Positions 28,110-36,878 of a DNA stretch of 64,000 nucleotides are shown in pieces. Source of the DNA: Pseudomonas silesiensis (GTDB taxonomy: Bacteria; Pseudomonadota; Gammaproteobacteria; Pseudomonadales; Pseudomonadaceae); NCBI RefSeq assembly GCF_001661075.1, contig NZ_CP014870.1, positions 3,554,501-3,618,500 of the forward strand, in the 5' to 3' direction. Both the position numbers and the translations under genes were made by a program. A model generated the notes under the pieces. The model was not told the DNA's origin, did not search any database, and saw only the letters and a program-made list of their open reading frames with translations. Position 1 is the first letter of the stretch, and the number at the start of each line of letters is the position of its first letter.

Positions 28110-29135
28110 GTGAACGATTTCTCCGCCGCCCAGCGCAGCCGCGTGACCATGCTCGATGTGGCCGAACACGCCAAGGTCTCCAAGGCCAGCGTCTCGCGCT
28201 TCATCGGCGATGACCGCGCCCTGCTCTCCGAGGCGATTGCCTTGCGCATCGAGCAGGCGATTGCCGAATTGGGCTACCGCCCGAACCAGATGGCCCGCGG
28301 CCTGAAACGCGGCCGCACCCGCCTGATCGGCATGCTGGTGGCCGATATCCGCAACCCTTATTCGATTGCCGTGATGCACGGGGTGGAAACCGCCTGCCGT
28401 CGACACGGCTACAGCCTGGTGGTGTGCAACACCGACCGCGATGACGAGCAGGAACGCCAGCACCTGGCCCTGCTGCGCTCCTACAACATCGAAGGCCTGA
28501 TCGTGAACACCCTCGGCCACCATCGCGATGAATTGCGCGAGTTGCACCGGGAAATGCCGCTGGTGCTGGTGGACCGTAAGGTCGAGCAGCTCGACAGCGA
28601 TCTGGTCGGGCTGGACAACCCGGCGGCGGTCGAGATGGCCCTCGCCCATCTTGAAGCACAGGGTTACCGAGATGTGCTGCTGGTCACCGAACCTTATGAC
28701 GGCACCAGCTCGCGAATCGAGCGGGTCAGCAGTTTCAAGGCGCAGATTGCCCTGCGTCCGGCGCTTTGCGGCACCCTCATCGAAACCGGCAGCGAACTGA
28801 CTGCCCAGCTGAAAACCTTCCTTGATTCGCCTGGTCCCGGCCCGAAAGCACTGTTCTGCGCGAACGGTATTGCAGCGCTGGCCAGCACCCATGCCTTGCG
28901 GGAGTTGCACTGCAATCTGTTCGAGGATGTCGGCCTGATCGCCCTCGATGACCTGGATTGGTACCCGCTGGTGGGCAGCGGCATCACTGCCCTCGCCCAG
29001 CCCACGGCGGAGATTGGTGCCAGTGCGTTTGAGTGTTTGCTCAAGCGTTTGCGAGGAGATGACGGGCCGGTGCGGACGGTGGATTTTTCAGCGCGGTTGA
29101 TTGCAAGAGGTTCAACCCTTGGAAATTCTCGGTGA
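28110..29135 (+). CDS. ptxS: PtxS, LacI-family repressor of 2-ketogluconate genes
   Basis: A 341-residue LacI-type regulator. The HTH is residues 14-34 (MLDVAEHAKVSKASVSRFIG), followed by the hinge (YRPNQMARGLKRGRTRLIG) and a periplasmic-binding-protein-like effector domain (55-330). GTG start chosen: AAGG nine bases upstream and continuation into the conserved TMLDVAEHA. PtxS represses the kgu genes and itself and releases DNA on binding 2-ketogluconate. Both its own promoter and that of kguE carry the perfect operator. A REPIN separates it from kguE. Confidence 0.93.
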   Translation: MNDFSAAQRSRVTMLDVAEHAKVSKASVSRFIGDDRALLSEAIALRIEQAIAELGYRPNQMARGLKRGRTRLIGMLVADIRNPYSIAVMHGVETACRRHGYSLVVCNTDRDDEQERQHLALLRSYNIEGLIVNTLGHHRDELRELHREMPLVLVDRKVEQLDSDLVGLDNPAAVEMALAHLEAQGYRDVLLVTEPYDGTSSRIERVSSFKAQIALRPALCGTLIETGSELTAQLKTFLDSPGPGPKALFCANGIAALASTHALRELHCNLFEDVGLIALDDLDWYPLVGSGITALAQPTAEIGASAFECLLKRLRGDDGPVRTVDFSARLIARGSTLGNSR

Positions 29136-29146
29136 ATGTTCCGGCC

Positions 29147-29258
29147 TCTTCGCGGGCAAGCCCGCTCCCACAGTGAGCTATGTCGTACACCAATCTGTGT
29201 CCACCGAAGATCCCTGTGGGAGCGGCGGTGCGGCGATCCGACTTGCCCGCGAAGAGGC
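29147..29258. repeat. REPIN with an inserted variant REP
   Basis: Left core CGCGGGCAAGCCCGCTCCCA is standard; the right core is interrupted, reading GTGGGAGCGGCGGTGCGGCG ATCCGACTTGCCCGCGA. The same interrupted variant recurs at 31119-31160. Confidence 0.82.
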
Positions 29259-29308
29259 CCTGAAAAACACTGCAAGACTCACTTAGCCCATTCTTCTTCG
29301 AACAAAAA

Positions 29309-29322
29309 TGAAACCGGTTTCA
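29309..29322. promoter_or_regulatory. PtxS operator upstream of kguE
   Basis: Second perfect copy of TGAAACCGGTTTCA, ending 13 bp before the kguE ATG and next to the ribosome-binding site, so bound PtxS would block transcription of the whole kgu operon. Confidence 0.93.
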
Positions 29323-29335
29323 GAGGTCAATAACA

Positions 29336-30118
29336 ATGAATAAGCCACCCGTCTCCATCAGCCTGTCCAGTTACGGCGCCGACCTGGTACGCCAGCGCGG
29401 CCAGGGCAGTTTCATCGACATCCTGGCCGCCGCCGGCGCTACGCGCATCGAATGGCGCGAAGAACTGCTGACCGCAGAAGACCCGAGACAACTGGCCGAC
29501 GCCACCCGTGCCCAAGGCCTGGAAAGTGTGTATTCCTCGCCAATGGAACTGTGGCTCGCAGGCCAGTCGAAGCCCAATCCGGAGCTGATCATCGCCCTGC
29601 AACGCGCCCATGCGTTCGGTGCCAGATGGCTGAAGGTTTCCCTGGGCTATTTCACCGACACCTGCGACCTCCAGGCCCTGAATCAGGTCCTTGGCAAAAG
29701 CACCGTGCAACTGCTGGTGGAAAACGACCAGACCCTGCACGGTGGGCGCATCGAACCCTTCCAGCGTTTTTTCGCCGCCGTCGAGCAACACCACCTGCCC
29801 ATCAAGATGACCTTCGACATCGGCAACTGGCACTGGCAGGACCAGTCGGCCGCCAACGCCGCGCGGTTGCTCGGTCGTCACGTCGGCTATGTGCATTGCA
29901 AAGCCGTGTCGCGCCGCGCCGACGGCAAACTGGTCGCCCTGCCACCCACCGCCAGTGACCTGCACCTGTGGGAACAACTGCTGCGGCACATGACCCAAGG
30001 CGTGATGCGGGCGGCGGAATATCCGCTGCAAGGCGAAGACCTGCTGCAACTGACCACCGAACACGTCGCCGCACTCGCCCGCCTCGGCCAACCCCGCCTG
30101 GAGAATGCGCATGTCTGA
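29336..30118 (+). CDS. kguE: KguE, 2-ketogluconate utilisation epimerase-like protein
   Basis: A 260-residue TIM-barrel protein of the sugar phosphate isomerase/epimerase (AP endonuclease 2) family. Likely metal-binding residues lie in [12 protein letters not shown] (about 122-133), [10 protein letters not shown] (about 158-167) and VGYVHCKAV (about 181-189). First gene of kguE-K-T-D, with GAGG nine bases before the ATG. Its precise reaction in 2-ketogluconate catabolism is not well defined. The stop overlaps the kguK start by 8 bp. Confidence 0.9.
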   Translation: MNKPPVSISLSSYGADLVRQRGQGSFIDILAAAGATRIEWREELLTAEDPRQLADATRAQGLESVYSSPMELWLAGQSKPNPELIIALQRAHAFGARWLKVSLGYFTDTCDLQALNQVLGKSTVQLLVENDQTLHGGRIEPFQRFFAAVEQHHLPIKMTFDIGNWHWQDQSAANAARLLGRHVGYVHCKAVSRRADGKLVALPPTASDLHLWEQLLRHMTQGVMRAAEYPLQGEDLLQLTTEHVAALARLGQPRLENAHV

Positions 30119-31187
30119 GTTCGATATTCTCTCGTTTGGCGAAACCATGGCAATGTTCGTCGCCGAACAGAACGGCGAGCTGGCCGAGGTCGGTCATTTC
30201 CACAAACGCATTGCCGGCGCCGACAACAACGTCGCCATCGGCCTGTCGCGGCTAGGGTTCAAGGTGGCGTGGTTGAGCCGGGTCGGCGCCGATTCCCTGG
30301 GCCGCTTCGTCATCGACACCCTGGAGAAGGAGGGCCTGGACTGCAGCAACGTTGCCATCGACGCTGCACACCCGACCGGTTTTCAGCTCAAGTCCCGCAC
30401 TGACGACGGCGGCGATCCTGTGGTCGAGTACTTCCGGCGCGGTTCGGCGGCGAGTCATCTGTCGCCAGCGTCGATCGTGCCCGAATTGCTCGAGGCGCGG
30501 CATTTGCACGCCACCGGCATTCCCCCGGCGCTGTCTGCCACGGCGAGGGAAATGTCCTTCGAATTGATGACCCGCATGCGCGAGGCCGGGCGTAGCGTGT
30601 CGTTCGACCCGAACCTGCGCCCGAGCCTGTGGGCCAGTTCGCAACAGATGATCACTGAAATCAACCGCCTCGCCGCCCTGGCCCATTGGGTGCTGCCGGG
30701 GTTGAGCGAAGGCCGGCTGCTGACCGGTTTCGAGGATCCCGCCGACATCGCGGCGTTTTATCTGGACCAGGGTGCCGAAGCCGTCGCGATCAAGCTCGGA
30801 TCGCATGGGGCGTACTACCGCACCCATCAGGATCAGGGATTTGTCGCCGGCGTACCGGTGCAAACCGTGGTCGACACCGTCGGTGCCGGCGACGGGTTTG
30901 CCGTCGGGATGATCAGCGCATTGCTGGAAAACTACAGCTTCGCCGATGCGGTGAAGCGCGCCAACTGGATTGGCAGCCGTGCGGTGCAGAGTCGGGGGGA
31001 TATGGAGGGGTTGCCTACTCGGCTTGAGATGTCTGCCGAGTTTGAGGCCGCCATCGCGGGCAAGCCCGCTCCCACAGGGGGTTGTGGTGGACCACAGATT
31101 TATGATCGTCACGCAAATCCTGTGGGACCGGCGGTGCGGCGATCCGACTTGCCCGCGATGAGGTCCGCACAGTCACTGAACATCTAA
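30111..31187 (+). CDS. kguK: KguK, 2-ketogluconate kinase, with REP-encoded C-terminal tail
   Basis: PfkB-family kinase (358 residues as read) phosphorylating 2-ketogluconate to the 6-phosphate. The PfkB signatures are [22 protein letters not shown] near residue 30 ([13 protein letters not shown]) and [16 protein letters not shown] (about 253-268) with the catalytic Asp in GAGDGF. The start at MSEFDIL has GGAG seven bases upstream; an ATG two codons earlier is too close. Odd: from about residue 309 ([15 protein letters not shown] onwards) the last 50 codons are a REPIN read through, so the tail is probably not functional. Confidence 0.9.
   Translation: MSEFDILSFGETMAMFVAEQNGELAEVGHFHKRIAGADNNVAIGLSRLGFKVAWLSRVGADSLGRFVIDTLEKEGLDCSNVAIDAAHPTGFQLKSRTDDGGDPVVEYFRRGSAASHLSPASIVPELLEARHLHATGIPPALSATAREMSFELMTRMREAGRSVSFDPNLRPSLWASSQQMITEINRLAALAHWVLPGLSEGRLLTGFEDPADIAAFYLDQGAEAVAIKLGSHGAYYRTHQDQGFVAGVPVQTVVDTVGAGDGFAVGMISALLENYSFADAVKRANWIGSRAVQSRGDMEGLPTRLEMSAEFEAAIAGKPAPTGGCGGPQIYDRHANPVGPAVRRSDLPAMRSAQSLNI
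31050..31163. repeat. REPIN inside the 3' end of kguK
   Basis: Left core CATCGCGGGCAAGCCCGCTC and an interrupted right core (GTGGGACCGGCGGTGCGGCG ... ACTTGCCCGCGATG). It is translated as the kguK tail because no stop occurs before it. Confidence 0.85.
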
Positions 31188-31233
31188 AACCGTTACCTGC
31201 TGCGACAAAAACAACAAGCTCAGGAGCACCACC

Positions 31234-32532
31234 ATGAAAACCGCAACCCTCGCCGCCCGCCGCTGGTGGTACATCATGCCCATCGTGTTCATCACCTACA
31301 GCCTGGCGTACCTCGACCGCGCCAACTACGGATTCGCCGCCGCCTCCGGCATGGCGGCGGACCTGATGATCACACCGGGCCTGTCATCGATGCTCGGCGC
31401 CCTGTTCTTCCTCGGCTACTTTTTCTTCCAGGTGCCGGGGGCGATCTACGCGCAGAAACACAGCGTGAAAAAGCTGATCTTCGTCAGCCTGATTCTCTGG
31501 GGCAGCCTGGCCACCTTGACCGGGATTGTCTCCAACGCCTATTGGCTGATCGTCATCCGCTTCATGCTCGGCGTGGTCGAAGCCGCGGTCATGCCGGCGA
31601 TGCTGGTGTACCTGTGCCACTGGTTCACCCGCGCGGAACGCTCGCGCGCCAATACCTTCCTGATCCTCGGCAACCCGGTGACCATGCTCTGGATGTCAGT
31701 GGTGTCGGGCTATCTGGTGCAGCATTACAGCTGGCGCTGGATGTTCATCATCGAAGGCTTGCCGGCAGTGCTCTGGGCGTTTATCTGGTGGCGCCTGGCC
31801 GATGACCGTCCGGCCCAGGCCAAGTGGCTCAGCGACCAGGAAAAACACGACCTGGAAAGCGCCCTGGCCGCCGAACAAGTGGGCATCAAGGCGGTGAAAA
31901 ACTACGCCGAAGCCTTCCGCTCGCCCACCGTGATCATCCTGGCCCTGCAGTTTTTCTGCTGGAGCATTGGCGTCTACGGCTTCGTGCTGTGGCTGCCGTC
32001 GATCCTCAAGGCCGGTGCGCAAATGGACATGATCGAAGCGGGTTGGCTCTCGGCGCTGCCGTACCTGGCCGCCGTCATCGGCATGCTGCTGGTGTCCTGG
32101 GGGTCGGACAAATTGCAAAAACGTAAACGCTTCGTGTGGCCGCCGCTGTTGATCGCTTCGATTGCCTTCTACGGTTCCTACGCCCTGGGCGCCGAACACT
32201 TCTGGTGGTCCTACACCTTGCTGGTGATTGCCGGCGCTTGCATGTACGCGCCTTACGGGCCGTTTTTCGCCATCGTCCCGGAGATCCTTCCGGCCAACGT
32301 GGCGGGCGGCGCCATGGCGTTGATCAACAGCATGGGCGCCCTCGGTTCGTTCGGCGGTTCCTATCTGGTCGGCTACCTGAACAGCTCCACCGGGTCGCCC
32401 GGCGCGTCGTATCTGTTGATGAGCGGCGCACTGATGCTGTCGGTGGTGTTGACGATGTGCCTCAAGCCCGGCGCCAGCGACCGGGCCGTGACCCAGGTTG
32501 CCGCGCAACGGCCAGTGGCTACTCACCCTTGA
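31234..32532 (+). CDS. kguT: KguT, MFS transporter for 2-ketogluconate
   Basis: A 432-residue major facilitator of the anion:cation symporter type with 12 membrane helices. N-terminal FITYSLAYLDRANYGFAAA and the loop 2-3 region (AQKHSVKKL) are typical, as is RAERSRANTFLILGNPVTMLW. It imports 2-ketogluconate made in the periplasm from glucose. A CAGGAGCACC ribosome-binding site precedes the ATG. It lies between kguK and kguD as in other pseudomonads. Confidence 0.92.
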   Translation: MKTATLAARRWWYIMPIVFITYSLAYLDRANYGFAAASGMAADLMITPGLSSMLGALFFLGYFFFQVPGAIYAQKHSVKKLIFVSLILWGSLATLTGIVSNAYWLIVIRFMLGVVEAAVMPAMLVYLCHWFTRAERSRANTFLILGNPVTMLWMSVVSGYLVQHYSWRWMFIIEGLPAVLWAFIWWRLADDRPAQAKWLSDQEKHDLESALAAEQVGIKAVKNYAEAFRSPTVIILALQFFCWSIGVYGFVLWLPSILKAGAQMDMIEAGWLSALPYLAAVIGMLLVSWGSDKLQKRKRFVWPPLLIASIAFYGSYALGAEHFWWSYTLLVIAGACMYAPYGPFFAIVPEILPANVAGGAMALINSMGALGSFGGSYLVGYLNSSTGSPGASYLLMSGALMLSVVLTMCLKPGASDRAVTQVAAQRPVATHP

Positions 32533-32553
32533 ATTGATGTTGAGATGACGACA

Positions 32554-33531
32554 ATGAAAAAGCAGGTTGTGCTGTACAAGAAACTCTCGCCGACGCTGAT
32601 GGCTCGCCTGCAAGCGCAGGCCGAGGTGACGCTGATCGACACCCTCGACAGCGAAGGCCTGGCCAGGCTGCGCGCCGCCCTGCCCCGCGCCCATGGCTTG
32701 CTCGGCGCCAGCCTGAAACTGGATGCCGGACTGCTCGACCTGGCGCCGGATCTTCAAGCCATCGCCAGCGTTTCCGTGGGCGTCGACAACTACGACATTG
32801 ATTACCTGACCGAACGACGGATCCTGCTGAGCAACACCCCCGATGTGTTGACCGAAACCACCGCCGACACCGGGTTCGCGCTGATCCTGGCCACTGCCCG
32901 GCGCGTGGTGGAACTGGCCAACGTGGTTCGCGCCGGCGAGTGGACGCGCAATGTCGGCCCTGCACAGTTCGGCACCGACGTGCATGGCAAGACCCTGGGC
33001 ATCATCGGCATGGGGCGGATCGGCGAAGCGCTGGCCCAGCGCGGGCATTTCGGCTTTGGCATGCCGGTGATCTACCACAGCCAAACGCCGAAGCCGGCAG
33101 TGGAACAGCGATTCGATGCGCAGTACAGGAGCCTGCCACATTTGTTGCAGGAGGCTGATTTCGTCTGCCTCACACTGCCACTGACAGCTGCAACCGAAGG
33201 GCTGATTGGCGCTCGGGAGTTCGCCCTGATGGGGCCTGAAACGATCTTCATCAACATCTCCCGGGGCAAGGTGGTGGATGAAGCGGCCATGATCGAGGCA
33301 TTGCGCGACGGGCAGATTCGGGCGGCGGGGCTGGATGTGTTCGAGCGTGAGCCGTTGAACCCGGACTCGCCGTTGTTGCGGTTGAACAATGTCGTGGCGA
33401 CGCCGCACATTGGCTCGGCGACCCATGAGACGCGCGAGGCCATGGCCCGGTGCGCGGTGGATAATCTACTGGCGGCGTTGGGGGGTGAGCGGCCGAAGAA
33501 TCTGGTGAATGTTCAAGCGTGGAAGGCCTGA
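32554..33531 (+). CDS. kguD: KguD, 2-ketogluconate-6-phosphate reductase
   Basis: NAD(P)H-dependent D-2-hydroxyacid dehydrogenase (325 residues) reducing 2-keto-6-phosphogluconate to 6-phosphogluconate. Rossmann motif GIIGMGRIGEAL (about 149-160), catalytic Arg in INISRGKVVDE, Glu in FEREPL and His in TPHIGSAT. The start MKKQVVLYKKL has GAG nine bases upstream; an ATG three codons earlier (32545) is possible but poorly spaced from any ribosome-binding site. Final gene of the operon; its product enters the Entner-Doudoroff pathway. Confidence 0.91.
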   Translation: MKKQVVLYKKLSPTLMARLQAQAEVTLIDTLDSEGLARLRAALPRAHGLLGASLKLDAGLLDLAPDLQAIASVSVGVDNYDIDYLTERRILLSNTPDVLTETTADTGFALILATARRVVELANVVRAGEWTRNVGPAQFGTDVHGKTLGIIGMGRIGEALAQRGHFGFGMPVIYHSQTPKPAVEQRFDAQYRSLPHLLQEADFVCLTLPLTAATEGLIGAREFALMGPETIFINISRGKVVDEAAMIEALRDGQIRAAGLDVFEREPLNPDSPLLRLNNVVATPHIGSATHETREAMARCAVDNLLAALGGERPKNLVNVQAWKA

Positions 33532-33554
33532 TGGATCTGGCGTTCATGAGATAG

Positions 33555-33657
33555 CCCTCGCGGGCAAGCCCGCTCCCACAGGGATGTTCAGCGCACTCAA
33601 TATCTGTGTACGGCGCAGAGACTGTGGGAGCGAGACCGGCTTGCCGGCGAAGGCGGC
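33555..33657. repeat. REPIN after kguD
   Basis: Inverted REP cores of two types: CGCGGGCAAGCCCGCTCCCA on the left, TGTGGGAGCGAGACCGGCTT with a small insertion on the right. Confidence 0.82.
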
Positions 33658-33756
33658 GTATCAGTCGCCATCAATGTTGAATGAAATGGCAGTGGGCACA
33701 CCGCTAAGCCCTTTGGAAGACTGGTTGAAACACTGCCAGTGTGCACACCGCTAAGC

Positions 33757-33785
33757 CCTGTGGGAGCGGGCTTGCCCGCGAAGGG
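33757..33785. repeat. Single REP core beside a short local duplication
   Basis: CTGTGGGAGCGGGCTTGCCC GCGAAGG. The preceding CACACCGCTAAGCCCTGTGG is a near copy of bases at about 33699-33718, showing a small local duplication. Confidence 0.72.
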
Positions 33786-33809
33786 GCCAGCAAAACCTGC
33801 ACAAAACCC

Positions 33810-34997
33810 TCAGGCCCGCCGCGCCTCCAAAAGCTCCGACGCACACGACGCAATCCGCTGACATGCATCGGCCAGCTTGCGCCTGTCCACCACCAGCCCG
33901 ATCCGGATATGCCCTGCCGCACTCGGCCCGAACGCTTCGCCGGCCAGCACCGAGACGCCATAACCGTCCAGCAGTCGCTCGGCAAAGCGCTGGGCCGACA
34001 GGCCGGTCTCGCGCACATCGACCATCACGAACATCCCGCCATCCGGCCGTATCGGCCGCAGGCCCGCGCAGCCGTGCAGGCTCGCGCACACCAGGTCGCG
34101 GCGCTGGCGGTACTCCTCGCGCATCAACGCCACTTCGGGCAATTCCTCCTGCAGGGCCCGTTGCGCTGCCCTCTGCACGAACTCCGGAATACCGAACAGC
34201 ATGCACAACGACAGATGCTCCAGATGATCGGCCAAGGGCTTGGGCCCAATCACCCAGCCCACCCGCCAGCCACTCATGGCGTGGGACTTGGACAGGCTGT
34301 TGATGGTCGCGGTGCGTTCGGCCATGCTCGGCAGGCTGGCCGGGCTGATGTGATCGCCTTCGTACAGCAGATCGCTGTACACCTCGTCACTGATCAGCCA
34401 CACGTCATGCCGAATGCACAACGCAGCCAATGCCTGCCAGATCTTCAGGGACAGGCTCGCACCTGAAGGGTTGTTTGGGCTGTTGAGCAACATGGCCCGG
34501 GTTCGTGGCGTGATCAGCGCCGCGACATCCCCGGGATCGACCCGGAAGCCGTTCTCCGGGCGCACCGCAACAGGCACGACTTTCGCGCCAATGGCGCCGA
34601 ACACGCCCTCATAAGTCACGTACATCGGTTCGGCCACTATCACCTCGTCCCCCGGATCGAGCAGGCATTGCGCCACCGAATACACCGCACACTGGGCACC
34701 GGGCATGACGATCACATGGTCGGCATCCACCGCCTGCCCGCTCTGTCGCTGATGCCGACGGGCGATGCTGTCGCGTAACCGGCGGTTGCCGCGGACTTCC
34801 GAGTAATGGGTGTCACCCGCCAACAAGCTGTCTATAGCGGCGAGAACGATAGGTTGCGGGGTATCGAAATCCGGGTCGCCGACTGACAGCAGCAGTATAT
34901 CGACGCCCTGTTCGCGCAATTGCAGTGCGCGATTGTGTATCTGCCAGGCCGCGGCGCCTTCACCGGCGATGCGTTGGGTCAAGCCTGAATAGCGCAT
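33810..34997 (-). CDS. PLP-dependent class I/II aminotransferase
   Basis: A 395-residue fold-type I aminotransferase. Substrate-arm N-terminus with SVGDPDFDTPQPI (about 31-43), LNSPNNPSGA (about 165-174, with the conserved NNP), SDEVYSDLLYEG and PLP lysine in NSLSKSHAMSGWRVGW (about 230-245), and a C-terminal Arg region (HIRIGLVVDR). GGAG six bases upstream decides for MRYSGLTQRI over a longer reading. The substrate cannot be told from sequence; it resembles aspartate/aromatic-type enzymes. No neighbour suggests a pathway. Confidence 0.87.
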   Translation of the reverse strand: MRYSGLTQRIAGEGAAAWQIHNRALQLREQGVDILLLSVGDPDFDTPQPIVLAAIDSLLAGDTHYSEVRGNRRLRDSIARRHQRQSGQAVDADHVIVMPGAQCAVYSVAQCLLDPGDEVIVAEPMYVTYEGVFGAIGAKVVPVAVRPENGFRVDPGDVAALITPRTRAMLLNSPNNPSGASLSLKIWQALAALCIRHDVWLISDEVYSDLLYEGDHISPASLPSMAERTATINSLSKSHAMSGWRVGWVIGPKPLADHLEHLSLCMLFGIPEFVQRAAQRALQEELPEVALMREEYRQRRDLVCASLHGCAGLRPIRPDGGMFVMVDVRETGLSAQRFAERLLDGYGVSVLAGEAFGPSAAGHIRIGLVVDRRKLADACQRIASCASELLEARRA

Positions 34998-35474
34998 GTA
35001 GTTCTCCAGTCGCGCAGGTTCCTGAGTCAACCCTATCTCAATTCACCAAACGCGCCACCCTGGCATTTCAATCGCTGGTTGCAGGCACTCCGTTTATCGG
35101 GTGGCGGGCTGTTGCCCATGCTGGGTCATTCACGGTGGAAATTTTCCGGGGACGATTGTTCGGCCGGCTGGCCTTCCCTACAAAAAACACATTAAATCAA
35201 TGACTTATTTATAAAAATACACGACTGAAGAATGAAGCGAATACTCCTACAGATGTAGGTCGCATTAGCTGACAGCGTTTTCCCTGTGAGCTGATTAAAG
35301 TCGCCTACCTGTAATTTGTGACAGGTTCCAAGGCGGATTAATCGCGCTATAAGGAGAACGTGCCTACAGCCTTATTCAGGTGGCTGAAGGACGGCCGCGC
35401 GAACCATCCCTTTTTGAAGTAGGAAGATTCTGCCGCGCCCACGCCGTCAATGATGATGAATGGGAGATTCAGTT
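34998..35474. other. 477-bp gene-free regulatory region
   Basis: Between a divergent aminotransferase gene and the LasR-like HTH gene. It holds the palindrome CCTACA-GA-TGTAGG (35246-35259), a lux-box-like 20-mer (35307-35326), AT-rich DNA at about 35180-35240 and an AAGGAG at 35351 followed at poor spacing by a GTG that would give only a 20-residue peptide. No convincing gene. Confidence 0.6.
35307..35326 (+). promoter_or_regulatory. Lux-box-like site upstream of the LasR-like HTH gene
   Basis: ACCTGTAATTTGTGACAGGT has 6-bp inverted arms ACCTGT/ACAGGT and the CT-N12-AG spacing of las/rhl and lux boxes. It ends 148 bp before the HTH gene. Recognition by that protein or by another LuxR-type receptor is inferred. 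Confidence 0.55.
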
Positions 35475-35759
35475 ATGTACCGTTCCACGACCGCCTCAGT
35501 CCAAGCATCGCCCGCCCAGGTCAGTTTCCAGCCACAGGAGTGCAAGCAACCCCGCGCGATCAAGCTCACTGCCAGGGAAAAGGAAGTCTTGCAATGGAGC
35601 GCCATTGGCAAGTCGTCCTGGGAGATCGCCCAGATTGTCGAGTGCACCGAGGCCGGTGTGAATTACCACTTTTGTAACATTCGCCGAAAATTCGGCGTGA
35701 GATCGCGCTGGATCGCTATGGTCATGGCGCTGGAACAAGGTTTGATTCAAACGCCTTGA
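35475..35759 (+). CDS. DNA-binding-domain-only LuxR/LasR-like regulator
   Basis: A 94-residue protein consisting of a short tail and one GerE/LuxR HTH (about 30-90). The HTH is strikingly like the C-terminus of quorum-sensing receptors such as Las[27 protein letters not shown] and NIRRKFGV match almost position by position. The autoinducer-binding domain is absent; upstream DNA shows no remnant of it. GGGAG eight bases before the ATG sets the start. A lux-box-like palindrome lies upstream, so autoregulation or cross-talk with quorum sensing is plausible. An RcsB-like regulator follows 51 bp later on the same strand. Confidence 0.82.
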   Translation: MYRSTTASVQASPAQVSFQPQECKQPRAIKLTAREKEVLQWSAIGKSSWEIAQIVECTEAGVNYHFCNIRRKFGVRSRWIAMVMALEQGLIQTP

Positions 35760-35810
35760 ACCGGTTCCTCCGCGGCGGTCAGCCTGAGAATGACCCTGTT
35801 GAGGTACTGC

Positions 35811-36539
35811 ATGAATCTGCAACACAGCCAACGGCTTGACCCCTCCCGCGCCAATGCCTGTGACGATACGCCGGTATCGCACAGGCCTCCTTCGAACAAC
35901 GTGCTGCGCATTATCCTTGCCGACGATCACCCCGTGGTTTTGTTGGGTGCCGAAATGGCCCTCGGCGACTCGTTCTCGATCGTTGCCCAGGCGCAGGACG
36001 CCGATGAGTTGATCCACCATTTGCAGTGCACCCCCTGTGATCTGTTGATCAGTGATTACTCGATGCCCTATGGGCATTTTCCCGATGGCCTGGCGTTGAT
36101 GGGTTACCTCAGGCGGCACTTCAGCCACCTGCCTCTGATCGTGATGACCATGTTGCGCAATCCTTCACTGCTGCAGGCATTGCTCAACCATGGCGTAAAC
36201 GCGCTGTTTGACAAACGCAGCCCTTTGCGAGAATTGAGACAGGCCGTGCACAGCGTCACTAAAGGACGCCGCTACCTGTGCCCGACGTTTGCGGGGATTC
36301 TGGATGCCCGGGCCTTGCCCTCCTCCGGCACGTGCACGCCATTGGCCAGCCTTTCCCAAAGGGAACTGGAAGTGGTGCGGCTGTTCGTCCAGGGCCTGTC
36401 CGGCCGGCAGATCGCCGCCCAGCTCAACCGCAGCGAAAAAACCATCAGCCGACAAAAACGCACCGCCATGGACAAGTTGGGACTTGGCCATGACGGTGGG
36501 TTGGTGGAGTTTGCGAGGGTAAGCGGGTTGAAATTTTAG
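35811..36539 (+). CDS. RcsB-like response regulator
   Basis: A 242-residue two-domain regulator: receiver (about 31-155) with D38/D39, phospho-acceptor D82 in LLISDYSMPYG, and K131 region FDKRSP, then a LuxR-type HTH (about 175-238; LSQRELEVVRLFVQGLSGRQIAAQLNRSEKTISRQK). The phrases GHFPDGLALMGYLRRHF and KTISRQKRTAMDKLG closely parallel E. coli RcsB. GAGG six bases before MNLQHSQRL favours this start over one seven codons earlier. No RcsC/RcsD-type kinase is nearby, so it is an orphan here. Confidence 0.83.
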   Translation: MNLQHSQRLDPSRANACDDTPVSHRPPSNNVLRIILADDHPVVLLGAEMALGDSFSIVAQAQDADELIHHLQCTPCDLLISDYSMPYGHFPDGLALMGYLRRHFSHLPLIVMTMLRNPSLLQALLNHGVNALFDKRSPLRELRQAVHSVTKGRRYLCPTFAGILDARALPSSGTCTPLASLSQRELEVVRLFVQGLSGRQIAAQLNRSEKTISRQKRTAMDKLGLGHDGGLVEFARVSGLKF

Positions 36540-36878
36540 GTGCCTAGCCTTTCATTGAAACTGACCCTCCCCAAAACGATCAAAGAAAAGCTTGCACCCT
36601 GTAAGCACCCGGGCATGGCTTACTTCACAAAACAGCAAAAACGGCGCTACCGTGAATAGCTTCAAAGCACGCGAAAGCGGGTGCAACTTGAACAATTGAA
36701 CAGTGGGCATAAAGGCACCTTTGACGAGCGAAGGAAGAAAGCGGGGCAGGCTATAGGACCAGGTGTCACTCGGATGTAGGACTTATCCGAAGTACTCGTC
36801 CTACACGTCAGTGCAGCCCATAGGAAACGTGCGCCGTTGCGACCGCGCTTCCTATGGCGTTACTGCGTCACCCCATGT
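36540..36878. other. 339-bp gap between convergent genes, with inverted repeats
   Basis: No gene seen. It holds TGTAGGAC-N15-GTCCTACA (36775-36805) and CCATAGGAA-N22-TTCCTATGG (36818-36857), both able to form hairpins, but neither is followed by a T-run. They may end the two convergent transcripts or mark an uncharacterised RNA or repeat. Confidence 0.5.

Noticed and set aside
35360-35422. 20-residue leader peptide with GTG start after AAGGAG
   Set aside because: Spacing of three bases from the ribosome-binding sequence is too short and no regulatory codon run is seen.
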